A stretch of 64,000 bases of DNA from Fictibacillus enclensis (GTDB taxonomy: Bacteria; Bacillota; Bacilli; Bacillales; Fictibacillaceae), in NCBI RefSeq assembly GCF_001457035.1, contig NZ_KQ758617.1:992001-1056000 (forward strand), in the 5' to 3' direction. Position numbers and translations under genes: made by a program. Under the pieces are notes generated by a model. That model was not told where the DNA came from, did not search any database, and saw only the letters and a program-made list of their open reading frames with translations. Shown one piece after another: positions 34,344 through 45,054 of the stretch (the first letter of the stretch is position 1; each line of letters begins with the position of its first letter).

Positions 34344-35972
34344 ATGAGGATCGATGAATTCCCTCTGCAAGATAAAAATCAAATAGCATCAACTTATTCA
34401 GCTGCTGCCCCTACAGTTGAGCACCTCTATGACTATCCTCGGTTTTCCCAGGATATCATGGAACAAAGAATGCGGGATCTCAGCAGCCGTGAGTTTGAGC
34501 GTGAAAAATTGGCGAATTATCTTTCTGATTATAATTTTCAATTTTCCTGCTCAAAACAAACTCTGCGCAATATTGATAAACTGAAAGATCCTAAAACAGT
34601 AGCGGTTATCGGCGGGCAGCAGGCCGGCTTATTGACCGGGCCTCTTCTTACTGTTCATAAGTGCATCAGTATCATCCAGTTTGCCAGATTGCAGGAACGT
34701 CAGCTCGGAGTTCCTGTTGTCCCTGTGTTCTGGATTGCGGGGGAAGATCATGATTATGATGAAATTAACCATGTGAATGTCCTGAAAAATGGGCATCCGG
34801 AAAAAATTTCATTGCCTCCTCTAAATTCGTTGAAAACGTCTGCCACATTAATGGAATGGGACAGCGGGAAAGCGGCCGAGTGGGCAGAAACGGTGTTTAG
34901 GGAATTCGGAGAGACGGCTGAAACCAAAACGCTTCTTTCAAAGGTAAAAGAAACCTTTGCCTCTTCAAAAACTGTCGTTCATTCCTTTGCTCAATTAATT
35001 TCAGAACTGTTTGGGGAGTTCGGCTTGATTGTGGTGGATTCCGGTGAACCTCATTTCAAGCGGCTTCAAACTGGCATGCTGGAAAAAATGGTGTCCCGGA
35101 ACAAGGACCTTGATCAGGCATTTGTAAAAGGGATGGAAAAACTCGCAGAACAAGGGCTGCCAGCACCGGTGGAGCTTCAGGAAAATAATGCCCATCTGTT
35201 TATTTATCATAATCAGGAGAGGCAGCTGTTGTTCCGGAACGAAAACGGAGATTTTCACACGAAAAGCAATGAAGTTTCGTATAGTGCCCAGGAGCTTTTG
35301 TCCTGTACGAAAGATAAGCCAGAACTGTTCAGCAACAATGTGGTTACACGTCCCGTCATGCAGGAAAGCTTGTTTCCAACCTTGGCTTTCATAGCCGGTT
35401 CTGGTGAAATTGCCTATTGGTCGGCGCTGAAAGAAGTATTTCATCTTTTTGGCTTTAAAATGCCTCCGCTCGTTCCAAGGCTGTCCATTACACTTATAAC
35501 CGAGAAAAACGAGAAACAGATGCAAGAAACGGGTTTAACGCCAAGAAAAGTTCTTCAGCAAGGAACAGATTCCAGTAAACAGGAGTGGTACGAAACCCAC
35601 AAGCCGTATGAAACGGAAAAGATGTATGCGGAGACGATTGCCGAAATGGAAAGGGCGCATGAACGCATGAGATCATTGGCAACTGAGATCAGCCCTTCCC
35701 TTCAAAAGGTGTCGGAAGTCAATTTGAACCGCATTAAAAAAGAAATCGCGTATTTACACACCAAGATGGACCATGCGGTTCGAAAGCAATTTGTGGAGCC
35801 TCTCTCGGTTTTTGATCAGCTTCAAAATGACCTTGCTCCATCCGGTGTGCTTCAGGAAAGAGTTTGGAATGCCTTCCTTTATATCAACCAGTATGGGAGC
35901 GGCTGGATCGGACGGCTCGCAAACGAAAACCTGGCGTTTAACGGCATGCATAAGCTGGTGTACCTGCCATAG
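34344..35972 (+). CDS. bshC: Bacillithiol biosynthesis cysteine-adding enzyme BshC
   Basis: 542-residue enzyme (YllA) that adds cysteine to glucosaminyl-malate in the last step of bacillithiol synthesis, the main low-molecular-weight thiol of Bacillus. Typical segments are VAVIGGQQAGLLTGPLLT, PVFWIAGEDHDYDEINHV (substrate site) and a C-terminal coiled coil (about residues 425-500). ATG 34344 has GAAAGGACG upstream. It is the last gene before the mraZ cluster and ends at a strong terminator. BshA and BshB are not in this window. Confidence 0.95.
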   Translation: MRIDEFPLQDKNQIASTYSAAAPTVEHLYDYPRFSQDIMEQRMRDLSSREFEREKLANYLSDYNFQFSCSKQTLRNIDKLKDPKTVAVIGGQQAGLLTGPLLTVHKCISIIQFARLQERQLGVPVVPVFWIAGEDHDYDEINHVNVLKNGHPEKISLPPLNSLKTSATLMEWDSGKAAEWAETVFREFGETAETKTLLSKVKETFASSKTVVHSFAQLISELFGEFGLIVVDSGEPHFKRLQTGMLEKMVSRNKDLDQAFVKGMEKLAEQGLPAPVELQENNAHLFIYHNQERQLLFRNENGDFHTKSNEVSYSAQELLSCTKDKPELFSNNVVTRPVMQESLFPTLAFIAGSGEIAYWSALKEVFHLFGFKMPPLVPRLSITLITEKNEKQMQETGLTPRKVLQQGTDSSKQEWYETHKPYETEKMYAETIAEMERAHERMRSLATEISPSLQKVSEVNLNRIKKEIAYLHTKMDHAVRKQFVEPLSVFDQLQNDLAPSGVLQERVWNAFLYINQYGSGWIGRLANENLAFNGMHKLVYLP

Positions 35973-36011
35973 TTTGGCAGTTCAAAATGAAACATAATTA
36001 TCCTGTAAAAA

Positions 36012-36043
36012 AATCCTGCTGCGACAGCAGGATTCTTTTTTTT
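36012..36043 (+). terminator. Terminator of bshC
   Basis: AATCCTGCTG pairs with CAGCAGGATT around CGA and is followed by C and eight T. It isolates the dcw cluster from bshC. Confidence 0.92.
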
Positions 36044-36062
36044 GTCGGCGAATAATTTGGTA

Positions 36063-36109
36063 GTGGTGGAAAGTGGGGCGTTGTGGTAGAGTTAGGGGAG
36101 AAAGTGGGG
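36063..36109 (+). promoter_or_regulatory. Phased MraZ-type repeats upstream of mraZ
   Basis: GTGG cores begin at 36063, 36073 and 36083, an AGGGG variant lies at 36094, and AAAGTGGGG recurs at 36101. Spacing is 10 bp, one helical turn, slipping by one base only at the last copy. MraZ proteins bind such 10-bp direct repeats in front of their own operon, so this is very likely the autoregulatory site. Confidence 0.7.
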
Positions 36110-36117
36110 GATGTCCT

Positions 36118-36549
36118 ATGTTCATGGGTGAATATCAACATAACATCGATGAAAAAGGACGCATGATCATCCCTGCTAAGTTCCGTGAGAACCTGGGCTC
36201 AACCTTTATTCTTACACGAGGTATGGATCAGTGTATCTTCGGCTACCCCCTGGAAGAATGGCAGGTTATTGAAGAAAAGCTGAAAAGTCTGCCCTTTACC
36301 AAAAAAGATGCACGAGCTTTCACCCGCTTCTTCTTTTCCGGTGCAGCAGAATGCCAGTTGGACAAACAGGGGAGAGTAAATGTAGCTCCACAGCTCAGAG
36401 AATACGCCAAACTAGAAAAAGATTGCGTAGTGATAGGTGTATCGAATAGAATTGAGATTTGGAGCAAACCAATTTGGGAGAACTATTTTGCAGCTTCCGA
36501 GGAATCTTTTGGTGAAATTGCCGAGAGCCTTATGGATTTTGACCTGTAA
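36118..36549 (+). CDS. mraZ: Transcriptional regulator MraZ
   Basis: 143-residue protein of two AbrB-like half domains, with [22 protein letters not shown] and the second repeat [19 protein letters not shown]. MraZ forms ring-shaped oligomers that bind direct repeats upstream of the dcw cluster and control it. ATG 36118 gives the usual N-terminus MFMGEYQHN; the extension upstream to 36073 runs through the binding repeats and is not coding. rsmH follows 43 bases later. Confidence 0.95.
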   Translation: MFMGEYQHNIDEKGRMIIPAKFRENLGSTFILTRGMDQCIFGYPLEEWQVIEEKLKSLPFTKKDARAFTRFFFSGAAECQLDKQGRVNVAPQLREYAKLEKDCVVIGVSNRIEIWSKPIWENYFAASEESFGEIAESLMDFDL

Positions 36550-36592
36550 CAGTTCCCAAGCTCTCTGACTACATACAAGGAAGGATAACAAC

Positions 36593-37525
36593 ATGTTTGA
36601 CCATATAACTGTACTGAAAGAAGAAGCCGTTGACGCATTGAATGTGAAACCAGACGGAGTTTATGTTGATTGCACTCTTGGAGGAGCAGGACACAGCGCA
36701 TTAATACTCTCAAAACTGACATCAGGCCACTTGTTTGCTTTCGACCAGGATGACACGGCCATTGACCATGCAAAAGCTGCACTTCAAGAATATGAAGGAA
36801 ACTTCACCATCATCAAAAGCAATTTCCGCTACATTAAAGAAGAACTGAAGGAACGTGGAGTTACAAAAGTGGATGGAATTTTGTTTGATCTTGGCGTCTC
36901 TTCTCCTCAATTGGATGAAGCAGACAGGGGGTTCAGCTATCAGTATGATGCGCCGCTAGATATGAGAATGGATCAAAGCGCAGCCTTATCAGCTCATGAA
37001 GTCGTAAATGAATGGCCGTATGAAAAGCTTGTTAAGATTATTTTTCAATATGGCGAAGAGAAGTTCGCAAAGCAAATCGCAAGGAAAATTGAGGCTGCCC
37101 GCAAAAGTCATGTGATAGAGTCGACCGGTGAGCTGGTTGAATTGATTAAAGATGCAATACCTGCACCGGCCAGAAGGACTGGAGGACATCCGGCAAAGCG
37201 AACCTTTCAAGCCATACGGATAGCGGTAAATGATGAATTGAAGGCATTCGAAGAAGCACTTGAAAATTCTGTTGAACTGCTGTCGGTGGGAGGCAGGCTC
37301 AGTGTCATCACCTTCCATTCACTCGAAGACAGAGCCTGCAAAACGATTATCAAAAAACACAGCACAGGCCCAGCATTACCGCCGGGGCTACCCATCATAC
37401 CGGAGGAATACCAACCGGTGTTAAAGAACATCACGAGAAAGCCGATACTACCACGTGAAGAAGAAATTGATGTCAACAGACGTTCACGTTCGGCCAAACT
37501 GCGAATCGCAGAAAAACAAAAATAA
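36593..37525 (+). CDS. rsmH: 16S rRNA (cytosine1402-N4)-methyltransferase RsmH
   Basis: 310-residue SAM-dependent methyltransferase (MraW) modifying C1402 in the decoding centre of 16S rRNA. The N-terminal [18 protein letters not shown] motif [35 protein letters not shown] and the C-terminal SFHSLEDR are all present. ATG 36593 follows AAGGA. ftsL begins 13 bases after its stop. Confidence 0.97.
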   Translation: MFDHITVLKEEAVDALNVKPDGVYVDCTLGGAGHSALILSKLTSGHLFAFDQDDTAIDHAKAALQEYEGNFTIIKSNFRYIKEELKERGVTKVDGILFDLGVSSPQLDEADRGFSYQYDAPLDMRMDQSAALSAHEVVNEWPYEKLVKIIFQYGEEKFAKQIARKIEAARKSHVIESTGELVELIKDAIPAPARRTGGHPAKRTFQAIRIAVNDELKAFEEALENSVELLSVGGRLSVITFHSLEDRACKTIIKKHSTGPALPPGLPIIPEEYQPVLKNITRKPILPREEEIDVNRRSRSAKLRIAEKQK

Positions 37526-37538
37526 AGGAGAGTTATGG

Positions 37539-37907
37539 GTGAGTAATTTAGCGTATCAAACACAGAGACAACAACAAGAACCGAAACAAACTTACGTGCA
37601 ACAGCCTCAGGCACAGCCGAGAGTCAGAACCTCACGTGTAACAAAAGGGGAAAAAATTCTATGGAGTTTTGCCTCCCTATTATTGATTGCCGGTGCGATC
37701 CTTATGGTTTCCAACTATGCCTCCATCTACAAAGTGAACGCCAGCATTCAATCGGTTGAACGTTCAATTTCTTACGAAAACAAAGTGGTGGACGACCTAA
37801 AGCTCCAGGTTACTGAACTCAGTGCACCAAACCGCATTCTAAAAATCGCTAAAGAAAAGCTGGGGATGACTCTTAACGATAAAAACGTAAAAGTGCTGGA
37901 AAACTAA
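37539..37907 (+). CDS. ftsL: Cell division protein FtsL
   Basis: 122-residue bitopic membrane protein: a cytoplasmic Gln-rich N-terminus (to about residue 40), one membrane helix (about 42-60), and an extracytoplasmic coiled coil of the leucine-zipper type. FtsL forms the divisome core with DivIC and DivIB and is unstable in B. subtilis, setting the timing of division. GTG 37539 follows AAAGGAG by eight bases; an ATG at 37535 in another frame ends after three codons, and the long frame from 37455 lies inside rsmH. Confidence 0.92.
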   Translation: MSNLAYQTQRQQQEPKQTYVQQPQAQPRVRTSRVTKGEKILWSFASLLLIAGAILMVSNYASIYKVNASIQSVERSISYENKVVDDLKLQVTELSAPNRILKIAKEKLGMTLNDKNVKVLEN

Positions 37908-37918
37908 GCGGGATTCAG

Positions 37919-40093
37919 GTGTTGAAAATGGAGAAAAAATTCAAATTCAATTGGGGAGCAGGGGCGATATTAGCTGTTTTTATCCTGCTCTTTTTTGTAT
38001 TGATGGGAAGGTTTTTCTATATTGCCTATACAAAGAATATAGAGAATGTCGATTTGGTCGCCTATGCAGAAAAAAAGTGGACACGGTATCAGACACTGGA
38101 TGCAAACCGCGGGACAATCTACGACCACCGCGGACAGCCGCTAGCTGAGGACATTCCTTCTTATACGCTCTATGCCGTTTTGGATAAAAAGTTTCAGCAT
38201 ATTAAAGATCCCGAAAAAACGGCGGAGCAGTTAGCTCCCATTCTGGATCGGGAACCGGATGAAATTGAAGAAACACTTTCCAAACCGAAACGGTTTGAAG
38301 TACAGGTACCAGGAGGAAGACAGTTAAGCCACAGCAAAAAGGAGAAAATCGACAAACTGAAAATTGACGGCCTTGAGTTCAAAGAAGAAACCAAGAGATA
38401 TTACCCGAATCAAACGTTTGCTCCCTTTGTCCTCGGTTATACCAATGAAACCGGTCAGAATGAGATCACAGGGGCATTGGGGCTCGAAAAGACGCTTGAT
38501 AAATACTTAAAAGAAACCAATGGAAGCCTGTCGTTTAAAAGCGATACAAAAGGTGTGAAGCTTCCAGATCCGAAAGAAAAAGTGAAAAAGCCTAAAAATG
38601 GATCAAATGTATACCTGACGCTGGATGAAAAAATACAGCTTGTCCTGGAACAGGCCATGACGAAGGCTGATAAGAAATACAACCCAGAGAAGATCATCGG
38701 CATCGTGGCAGATCCAAAAACTGGGAAGATTCTTGCCATGAGCAACAGGCCTGCATTTAATCCGAACAAGCGGGATATTAAAGATTTTACAAACCGTGCC
38801 ATTTCGGATCCATATGAACCCGGTTCCACAATGAAAATCTTTACACTGGCCGCAGCGATTGAAGAGGGCGTTTACAACGGTAACGAAACCTACAAATCCG
38901 GGCAATATAAAATTCCTCACAACCGCCCGATCAGTGACCATAATAAGGTGGGCTGGGGAACCATAACCTTCAATGAAGGGGTCCAAAACTCTTCCAATGT
39001 TCTGTTCTCCAAACTTGCAAGGGAGAAGCTGGGCTATGACCGGCTGTTGAACTATTTGAAAAAGTTCGGACTCGACAAGCCGACAGGAATTGATTTGCCG
39101 AACGAAAAATCCGGAAGAATTCTATATAATTATGAAATTGAAAAGTTGACAACCGCCTTTGGACAAGGTACCACGGTTACGCCGATCCAACAGATCCAGG
39201 CGGCCACTGCGATTGCCAACGGAGGCAAGATGATGAAGCCGTTTGTAATCGACAAGGTGGTAGATCCGGCAACCAAAAAAGTCCTGCTGCAGCATAAACC
39301 GGAAGTTGTTGGAAATCCTATTTCGGCAGAAACAGCAAAAGAAGAAAGAGATATCCTGGAAACGGTTGTAACAAAAGGGACCGGAAAGCCCTACCAAATT
39401 AAGGGATATTCCATCGCCGGAAAAACGGGAACCGCACAGGTGGTAGATAAAGAGACGGGTCAATATGCACATGGTTGGGGACAAAACATATTCTCCTTCA
39501 TGGGGATGGCCCCGAAAGATGATCCTAAATTGCTTGTTTATGTGGCGGTGGATCGGCCTCATCTTAAGCCGACGGAGCTGGGTTCTTACCCTGTTGCCGA
39601 TATTTTTACGACCGTTATGAAAAACAGTCTGCAATATATGAACATTGAGCCGAAAGAAGAAAAGAAAGAGAAAAAAACGGTATCTGACAGCTCTGTCAAA
39701 ATAAATGATTATACGAATAAAGCGGCATCCGCTGCTGAAAGTGAACTGAAGAGCTCAGGGATGAAACCTGTGACGCTGGGAAGTGGTTCAGAAGTGGTTT
39801 CCCAACAGCCTGCCGCAGGGGAGCGCCTGCTTCCTGGAGAGAGGGTTATTTTGCGCACGGATGGTAATGTGCAAATGCCGGATCTTACGGGCTGGTCACT
39901 CTCCGACGTTTTGAAATTTTCCAAGATGATGGATCTGGATGCATCGGTTAAAGGAACAGGCTACGCCGTTAGCCAAAGCCTGAAAAAGGGTTCAATCGTC
40001 AAAGAGAAGGATTATCTCACCGTTGATTTTCAAAAACCGGAAATGCCGTCTGTCAATTTGAGTGACGAAGAGGAAAGCGGAACATCTCAATAG
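37919..40093 (+). CDS. pbpB: Penicillin-binding protein 2B (septal transpeptidase)
   Basis: 724-residue class B PBP that crosslinks septal peptidoglycan with FtsW. Parts: short cytoplasmic tail, membrane helix (about 15-37), dimerisation domain, transpeptidase domain with SxxK motif GSTMK (Ser303), SSN and KTGTAQV, and two C-terminal PASTA domains (from about 600). Starts GTG 37919 and ATG 37928 are both possible; I keep GTG because B. subtilis PbpB has the same three-residue lead before a second Met. It lies 11 bases after ftsL. Confidence 0.95.
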   Translation: MLKMEKKFKFNWGAGAILAVFILLFFVLMGRFFYIAYTKNIENVDLVAYAEKKWTRYQTLDANRGTIYDHRGQPLAEDIPSYTLYAVLDKKFQHIKDPEKTAEQLAPILDREPDEIEETLSKPKRFEVQVPGGRQLSHSKKEKIDKLKIDGLEFKEETKRYYPNQTFAPFVLGYTNETGQNEITGALGLEKTLDKYLKETNGSLSFKSDTKGVKLPDPKEKVKKPKNGSNVYLTLDEKIQLVLEQAMTKADKKYNPEKIIGIVADPKTGKILAMSNRPAFNPNKRDIKDFTNRAISDPYEPGSTMKIFTLAAAIEEGVYNGNETYKSGQYKIPHNRPISDHNKVGWGTITFNEGVQNSSNVLFSKLAREKLGYDRLLNYLKKFGLDKPTGIDLPNEKSGRILYNYEIEKLTTAFGQGTTVTPIQQIQAATAIANGGKMMKPFVIDKVVDPATKKVLLQHKPEVVGNPISAETAKEERDILETVVTKGTGKPYQIKGYSIAGKTGTAQVVDKETGQYAHGWGQNIFSFMGMAPKDDPKLLVYVAVDRPHLKPTELGSYPVADIFTTVMKNSLQYMNIEPKEEKKEKKTVSDSSVKINDYTNKAASAAESELKSSGMKPVTLGSGSEVVSQQPAAGERLLPGERVILRTDGNVQMPDLTGWSLSDVLKFSKMMDLDASVKGTGYAVSQSLKKGSIVKEKDYLTVDFQKPEMPSVNLSDEEESGTSQ

Positions 40094-40148
40094 CAACGAT
40101 GAAGGACTGATCAGGACTTGTCCTTCGTTCTAATCGCCTATGTACAAG

Positions 40149-40156
40149 CATATATT
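40149..40156 (+). promoter_or_regulatory. SigE-like -10 element upstream of spoVD
   Basis: CATATATT resembles the SigE -10 pattern CATACANT, 30 bases before spoVD, which is SigE-dependent in B. subtilis. A matching -35 could not be placed with confidence. Confidence 0.35.
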
Positions 40157-40185
40157 GGAACGAGCCATGTGGAGGAGGTAATCAT

Positions 40186-42120
40186 GTGCGTGTTTCAAAT
40201 GTGACGGTGCGTAGGCGATTAATTTTGGTGTTAACTTTCGGTCTTTGTATCTTTTTTATCATCGGTGTCCGCCTGGGATATGTGCAATTTGTGATTGGTG
40301 ACTGGCTTACGGGAAAAGCCTTGGACTCATGGAGCCGGAACATCCCGTTTGAACCGCAGCGGGGTGAAATTTTGGACAGGAATGATGTACCACTGGCGAC
40401 CAATGTCAGTGCCCCCACCGTTTTTGTCATCCCCAAACAGATTTCGGAGCCTGTGGAAACATCAAAAAAACTTGCTGCTGTGCTGGATATTTCCCAGCTT
40501 GATGTATATAAAAAAATAACAAAAAAGTCTTCCATCATCCGCATGGATCAGGGTGGGAGAAAAATCAGCAATGAAAAGGCAAACCAAGTGAGGGAGCTTA
40601 ACCTCTCCGGCGTCTTTATTGCAGAAGACAGCAAAAGACATTATCCTTTTGGCAGCTATCTGTCCCATGTTCTCGGATTTGCCGGGATCGACAACCAGGG
40701 GCTTATGGGGCTTGAAGCCTATTATGACAAAGAACTAAAAGGCACAAAGGGGCATGTCTCGTTTTTCTCTGATGCAAGGGGACGCCGAATGCCTTCGCTT
40801 TCCGATGATTATGAACGCCCGAAAGATGGATACAACCTTAAATTGACCATTGATTCCAAGGTACAAACGATCATTGAACGGGAGCTGGACATTGCACAGG
40901 CAAAATATAATCCAGACGGCGCTGTAGCGATTGCGATGAACCCGAATACAGGGGAAATTCTGGGCATGACGAGCCGGCCGGATTTTAATCCTGAAGAATA
41001 CCGGAAAGTATCGCCGGAGGTTTATAACCGGAATTTGCCGGTTTGGGCGAACTATGAGCCAGGATCTACGTTTAAAATTATAACTTTGGCAGCGGCCATT
41101 GAAGAAAATAAGGTCGACCTTGAAAAGGATCACTTTCATGATCCCGGTTCCATTGAAGTGGGAGGCAGAAAGCTGCGCTGCTGGAAAAGAGGAGGACACG
41201 GCAGCCAGTCATTTTTAGAAGGTGTACAGAATTCATGCAACCCCGGCTTCGTCATTCTCGGTCAGCGGCTGGGCAAGGAAAAACTGTTTTCCTATATCAA
41301 AAATTTTGGCTTCGGCCAGAAAACGGGCATCGATCTTCAGGGAGAAGGAACAGGAATTTTGTTTAATTTAAAAAATGTTGGACCCCTTGAACTCGCGACC
41401 ACAGCTTTTGGCCAGGGGGTGTCGGTGACACCGATTCAACAGGTCACTGCGGTATCTGCAGCCATAAATGGCGGCTTTCTGTATGAACCCTATATTGCCA
41501 AAGAACTCGTCGACCCGGCAACAGGGAAAACCGTGATGAAGCAAACGCCTAAACTGAAGAGGAGGGTTATCTCGGAAAAAACATCTGAAGAAGTCCGCCA
41601 TGCACTGGAGACAGTAGTTGCCCAAGGAACTGGTGGCAATGCCTTTGTCGATGGCTACAGGGTTGGAGGCAAAACAGGAACAGCACAGAAAGCCAAAGAC
41701 GGGAAATATCTTCAAAACAATCATATTGTATCGTTTATCGGTATGGCGCCGGCGGATGACCCACAGCTGGTTGTGTATGTAGCGGTCGATAACCCGAAAG
41801 ACACCATACAGTTCGGTGGAACAGTGGCTGCTCCAATTGTAGGGAAAATCATCGATGACAGCCTGCGCGCCATGGGGGTTGAAAAAAGAAAGAATCAGAT
41901 CGAAAAGAAAAAATCCTGGCTGGATCAGGAGCTGATCAAGGTTCCAAACCTGGTTGGAAAAACAGCCAAAGAAATAAAGGGTTCATTGTATGATTTGAAA
42001 ATCCAGAGTTCGGGTAGCGGAAAGTATGTTGTTAAACAGGCACCTGCTCCTGGCGTAAAATTGAAACCCGGATCGGTTATTCGCCTGTTTATGGGTGACA
42101 AACCGGGTTCGGAGGATTAA
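40186..42120 (+). CDS. spoVD: Stage V sporulation protein D (sporulation-specific PBP)
   Basis: 644-residue class B PBP made in the mother cell, needed for spore cortex synthesis with SpoVE. It has one N-terminal membrane helix, the PBP dimer domain, the transpeptidase domain (EPGSTFKII for SxxK, NSCNPG for SxN, KTGTAQK) and a single PASTA domain at the end. Identity to B. subtilis SpoVD is obvious over the whole length. The start is GTG 40186, seven bases after GGAGGAGG; the overlapping ATG at 40184 gives a six-codon frame only. Confidence 0.96.
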   Translation: MRVSNVTVRRRLILVLTFGLCIFFIIGVRLGYVQFVIGDWLTGKALDSWSRNIPFEPQRGEILDRNDVPLATNVSAPTVFVIPKQISEPVETSKKLAAVLDISQLDVYKKITKKSSIIRMDQGGRKISNEKANQVRELNLSGVFIAEDSKRHYPFGSYLSHVLGFAGIDNQGLMGLEAYYDKELKGTKGHVSFFSDARGRRMPSLSDDYERPKDGYNLKLTIDSKVQTIIERELDIAQAKYNPDGAVAIAMNPNTGEILGMTSRPDFNPEEYRKVSPEVYNRNLPVWANYEPGSTFKIITLAAAIEENKVDLEKDHFHDPGSIEVGGRKLRCWKRGGHGSQSFLEGVQNSCNPGFVILGQRLGKEKLFSYIKNFGFGQKTGIDLQGEGTGILFNLKNVGPLELATTAFGQGVSVTPIQQVTAVSAAINGGFLYEPYIAKELVDPATGKTVMKQTPKLKRRVISEKTSEEVRHALETVVAQGTGGNAFVDGYRVGGKTGTAQKAKDGKYLQNNHIVSFIGMAPADDPQLVVYVAVDNPKDTIQFGGTVAAPIVGKIIDDSLRAMGVEKRKNQIEKKKSWLDQELIKVPNLVGKTAKEIKGSLYDLKIQSSGSGKYVVKQAPAPGVKLKPGSVIRLFMGDKPGSED

Positions 42121-42136
42121 AATAGATAAGAATGCA

Positions 42137-42169
42137 AAATAGCCGGGCGCAAGCCATGGCTTCTTTTTC
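42137..42169 (+). terminator. Weak terminator-like hairpin between spoVD and murE
   Basis: The palindrome AAGCCATGGCTT (42151-42162) is followed by CTTTTT. An alternative stem uses AGCC at 42140. It may partly separate the sporulation gene spoVD from the vegetative mur genes. Confidence 0.4.
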
Positions 42170-42202
42170 TGATGAGAACACTTTTAGAAAGGTCTTGATA
42201 AC

Positions 42203-43669
42203 GTGGAACTTAAAACACTAGTAAATCATTTAATAAACTATAAAACAGATGATGAAATGAACGTGGAAATTACATCGATTGAAATGGATTCAAGAACAGC
42301 AGGGCCAGGAAGTCTGTTTGTATGCATTGAGGGCTACACCGTAGATGGGCATAACTATGCCAGGCAGGCGGTTGAAAACGGTGCTTCAGCGATTCTTGCT
42401 GAAAAACCGCTTGAGGAAATTGATTCTGTGCCCGTCGTTATCGTTAATGATACCAAAAGGTCTCTGGCGGTTCTGGCCAATGTCTTCTATGATCATCCCA
42501 CTACGAAACTTCATTTGATCGGCGTGACGGGCACAAATGGGAAAACAACAACCTCCCATCTGATTGAGCAGATATTTGCAGATGCGGGCAAAAGAACAGG
42601 AATGATCGGTACCATCGACATGAAAATAAACGGTGTGAGCCATAAAGTCTCCAATACCACACCCGAATCTCTTTTTCTGCAAAAGGCATTCAAAGAAATG
42701 AATGACCAGAAAGTGGAAGCCGCCGTTATGGAAGTTTCATCCCATGCTCTTGATATGGGCCGTGTGCGGGGCTGTGATTACGATATTGCGGTATTTACCA
42801 ATTTAACACAGGATCACCTGGACTATCACAAGGATATGGAAACCTACTTGAGGGCAAAAGGCCTTCTGTTCGCACAGCTTGGCAATACATACGCCGGGAA
42901 GAAGGAAAAAATCGCGATTCTAAACCGAGATGACAAAGCATCCAAAGAATTTGAGAAAATGACAGCCGCTCAAATTTTAACCTACGGTATTGAACAAAAA
43001 AGTGATATTATGGCGAAGGATATTAAGGTGACCGGAAAAGGCACGACCTTTACGCTGGTTACACCTTTTGAAGAAAAACAGGTCTCACTGAAGCTTGTTG
43101 GGAAATTTTCAGTATACAATGTTCTGGCTGCTGTTTCGGCCACGCTTTTATCCGGAATTCCGATTGACTCCATCATCAGAACCATGGAAAATGTTAAGGG
43201 AGTACCGGGGCGGTTTGAAACGGTGGATGAAGGCCAATGTTTCACGGTTATTGTGGATTATGCCCATACACCCGACAGCCTGGAGAATGCTCTCGTTACC
43301 GTGAAGGAGTTTGCGGTCGGAAAAGTGATTTCAGTAGTAGGCTGCGGCGGAGACCGTGACCGCACTAAACGGCCGCTGATGGCAAAGATTGCGGCGGAGT
43401 ATTCCGACATCGCCATCTTTACTTCAGATAATCCACGGACAGAAGATCCAGAAGCCATATTGCAGGATATGCAAGCCGGAGTGGAAGACAGAGAATATAA
43501 AGTCATAATGGACCGCAGAGATGCGATCAACTATGCAGTTAACCTGGCAGAAGAAAATGATATTATCTTAATTGCCGGAAAAGGACATGAAACCTACCAG
43601 ATCATCGGAAAAGATGTGCTGGATTTTGATGACAGGAAAGTAGCTGCAGAAGCGATTGGAGCGAAATAG
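42203..43669 (+). CDS. murE: UDP-MurNAc-tripeptide synthetase MurE (meso-DAP adding)
   Basis: 488-residue ligase that adds meso-diaminopimelate to UDP-MurNAc-L-Ala-D-Glu. The ATP motif [14 protein letters not shown], the central VVDYAHTPD segment and the DAP-recognition motif DNPR (in [14 protein letters not shown]) are present, so the cell wall uses DAP and not lysine. GTG 42203 follows AAAGG. murF starts two bases after the stop. Confidence 0.97.
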   Translation: MELKTLVNHLINYKTDDEMNVEITSIEMDSRTAGPGSLFVCIEGYTVDGHNYARQAVENGASAILAEKPLEEIDSVPVVIVNDTKRSLAVLANVFYDHPTTKLHLIGVTGTNGKTTTSHLIEQIFADAGKRTGMIGTIDMKINGVSHKVSNTTPESLFLQKAFKEMNDQKVEAAVMEVSSHALDMGRVRGCDYDIAVFTNLTQDHLDYHKDMETYLRAKGLLFAQLGNTYAGKKEKIAILNRDDKASKEFEKMTAAQILTYGIEQKSDIMAKDIKVTGKGTTFTLVTPFEEKQVSLKLVGKFSVYNVLAAVSATLLSGIPIDSIIRTMENVKGVPGRFETVDEGQCFTVIVDYAHTPDSLENALVTVKEFAVGKVISVVGCGGDRDRTKRPLMAKIAAEYSDIAIFTSDNPRTEDPEAILQDMQAGVEDREYKVIMDRRDAINYAVNLAEENDIILIAGKGHETYQIIGKDVLDFDDRKVAAEAIGAK

Positions 43670-43671
43670 TA

Positions 43672-45054
43672 ATGAAACTCGATTTAAAAGAATTGATAGG
43701 GATAGCTGCGTCCACACGCGGAAATATTGAGAGTACAGTGATTCAGGAAGTAACCAAGGATTCAAGGGTGAACTCCCCTCAGTCGCTGTACATTCCGATT
43801 GCAGGAGAGAAATTTGATGGGCATAACTTCTTATTACAGGCGATTGAGCAGGGAGCGGTAGCCTCACTTTGGCAGGAAGGTACGCCGATTCCCCAAGAGC
43901 TGGACCCAGCGTTTCCTCTTCTCATTGTGAAGGACACCATTGAAGCGCTTCAGCAGGCGGCCAGGGTATTTTTGAAAAAGGTCAAACCAGTTGTGATTGG
44001 TGTAACAGGCTCCAATGGGAAAACAACAACAAAAGATCTGCTTGAAGCGGTAGTTTCCACCTCCTTTAAGACACACAAAACCAAAGGCAATTATAACAAT
44101 CATATTGGTCTGCCACTTACGATTTTATCCATGGACAATGATACGCAAGTGATCATTCTTGAAATGGGAATGAGCAACTTCGGAGAAATATCACTGCTCA
44201 GCAAGCTGTCACAGCCCGACTTGGCGATTGTGACCAACATCGGTGAGTCGCATATTGAATATTTGGGGAGCAGGGAAGGTATCGCAAAAGCGAAACTCGA
44301 GATTAAAGATGGTTTGAAAGAAGGCGGCCTTTTAATCGTAGATGGAGATGAGCCTTTGCTTTCCCATCTTTCCTCACCGAACGTTCTCAAATGCGGATAT
44401 GATGAAGACTGCACGGTGAAAATTGTGAATCAGGAAGGCGACGAAGATGGATTCACGTTTGGCCTTGAGGGAGAATCAACGATCTATTCCTTGCCGCTTT
44501 TAGGTACACATAATGTGAAGAATGCTGCCTATGCCATTGCGGTCGGTCACTATTTGAATATCGAAGACAGCGCGATTAATGAAGGACTGAAAAATATTAC
44601 CCTGACGAACATGCGTCTGGAAAAATATCGCGGGCAGCACGGAGCACTTTTAATCAATGATGCTTACAATGCGAGCCCGACCAGTATGATAGCTGCGATC
44701 CAGGCTGTTAAAGACTTGCAAAATTACAAGAAAAAAGTATTGGTGCTTGGGGACATGTATGAGCTTGGCCCTTCCGAGGAAGAGATGCACCGGAAAGTCG
44801 CTGCCCATATTGACGAAACCATTTCAGAGGTCATAACGGTAGGGGAAAAAGGCAAATGGATTGGCGAAGAGATTAAGAAAAAAAATATTCCTGGCCAGAA
44901 TGTTTCTGTTTTCCTTACCAAAGAAGAAGCAGCCGGGGCCATTTCCTCTCTTTTATCAGAAGACACGGTTGTTTTGTTTAAAGCATCACGCGGTATGGCG
45001 CTTGAATCCATTGTGAAACCATTTATTGATGATGTCCAGGAGGCAGGAAAATGA
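43672..45054 (+). CDS. murF: UDP-MurNAc-tripeptide-D-Ala-D-Ala ligase MurF
   Basis: 460-residue Mur ligase that adds D-Ala-D-Ala to complete the UDP-MurNAc-pentapeptide. It shows the ATP-binding [38 protein letters not shown] and the late [13 protein letters not shown] motif typical of MurF. It starts two bases after murE and overlaps mraY by four bases (ATGA), implying coupled translation. Confidence 0.97.
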   Translation: MKLDLKELIGIAASTRGNIESTVIQEVTKDSRVNSPQSLYIPIAGEKFDGHNFLLQAIEQGAVASLWQEGTPIPQELDPAFPLLIVKDTIEALQQAARVFLKKVKPVVIGVTGSNGKTTTKDLLEAVVSTSFKTHKTKGNYNNHIGLPLTILSMDNDTQVIILEMGMSNFGEISLLSKLSQPDLAIVTNIGESHIEYLGSREGIAKAKLEIKDGLKEGGLLIVDGDEPLLSHLSSPNVLKCGYDEDCTVKIVNQEGDEDGFTFGLEGESTIYSLPLLGTHNVKNAAYAIAVGHYLNIEDSAINEGLKNITLTNMRLEKYRGQHGALLINDAYNASPTSMIAAIQAVKDLQNYKKKVLVLGDMYELGPSEEEMHRKVAAHIDETISEVITVGEKGKWIGEEIKKKNIPGQNVSVFLTKEEAAGAISSLLSEDTVVLFKASRGMALESIVKPFIDDVQEAGK

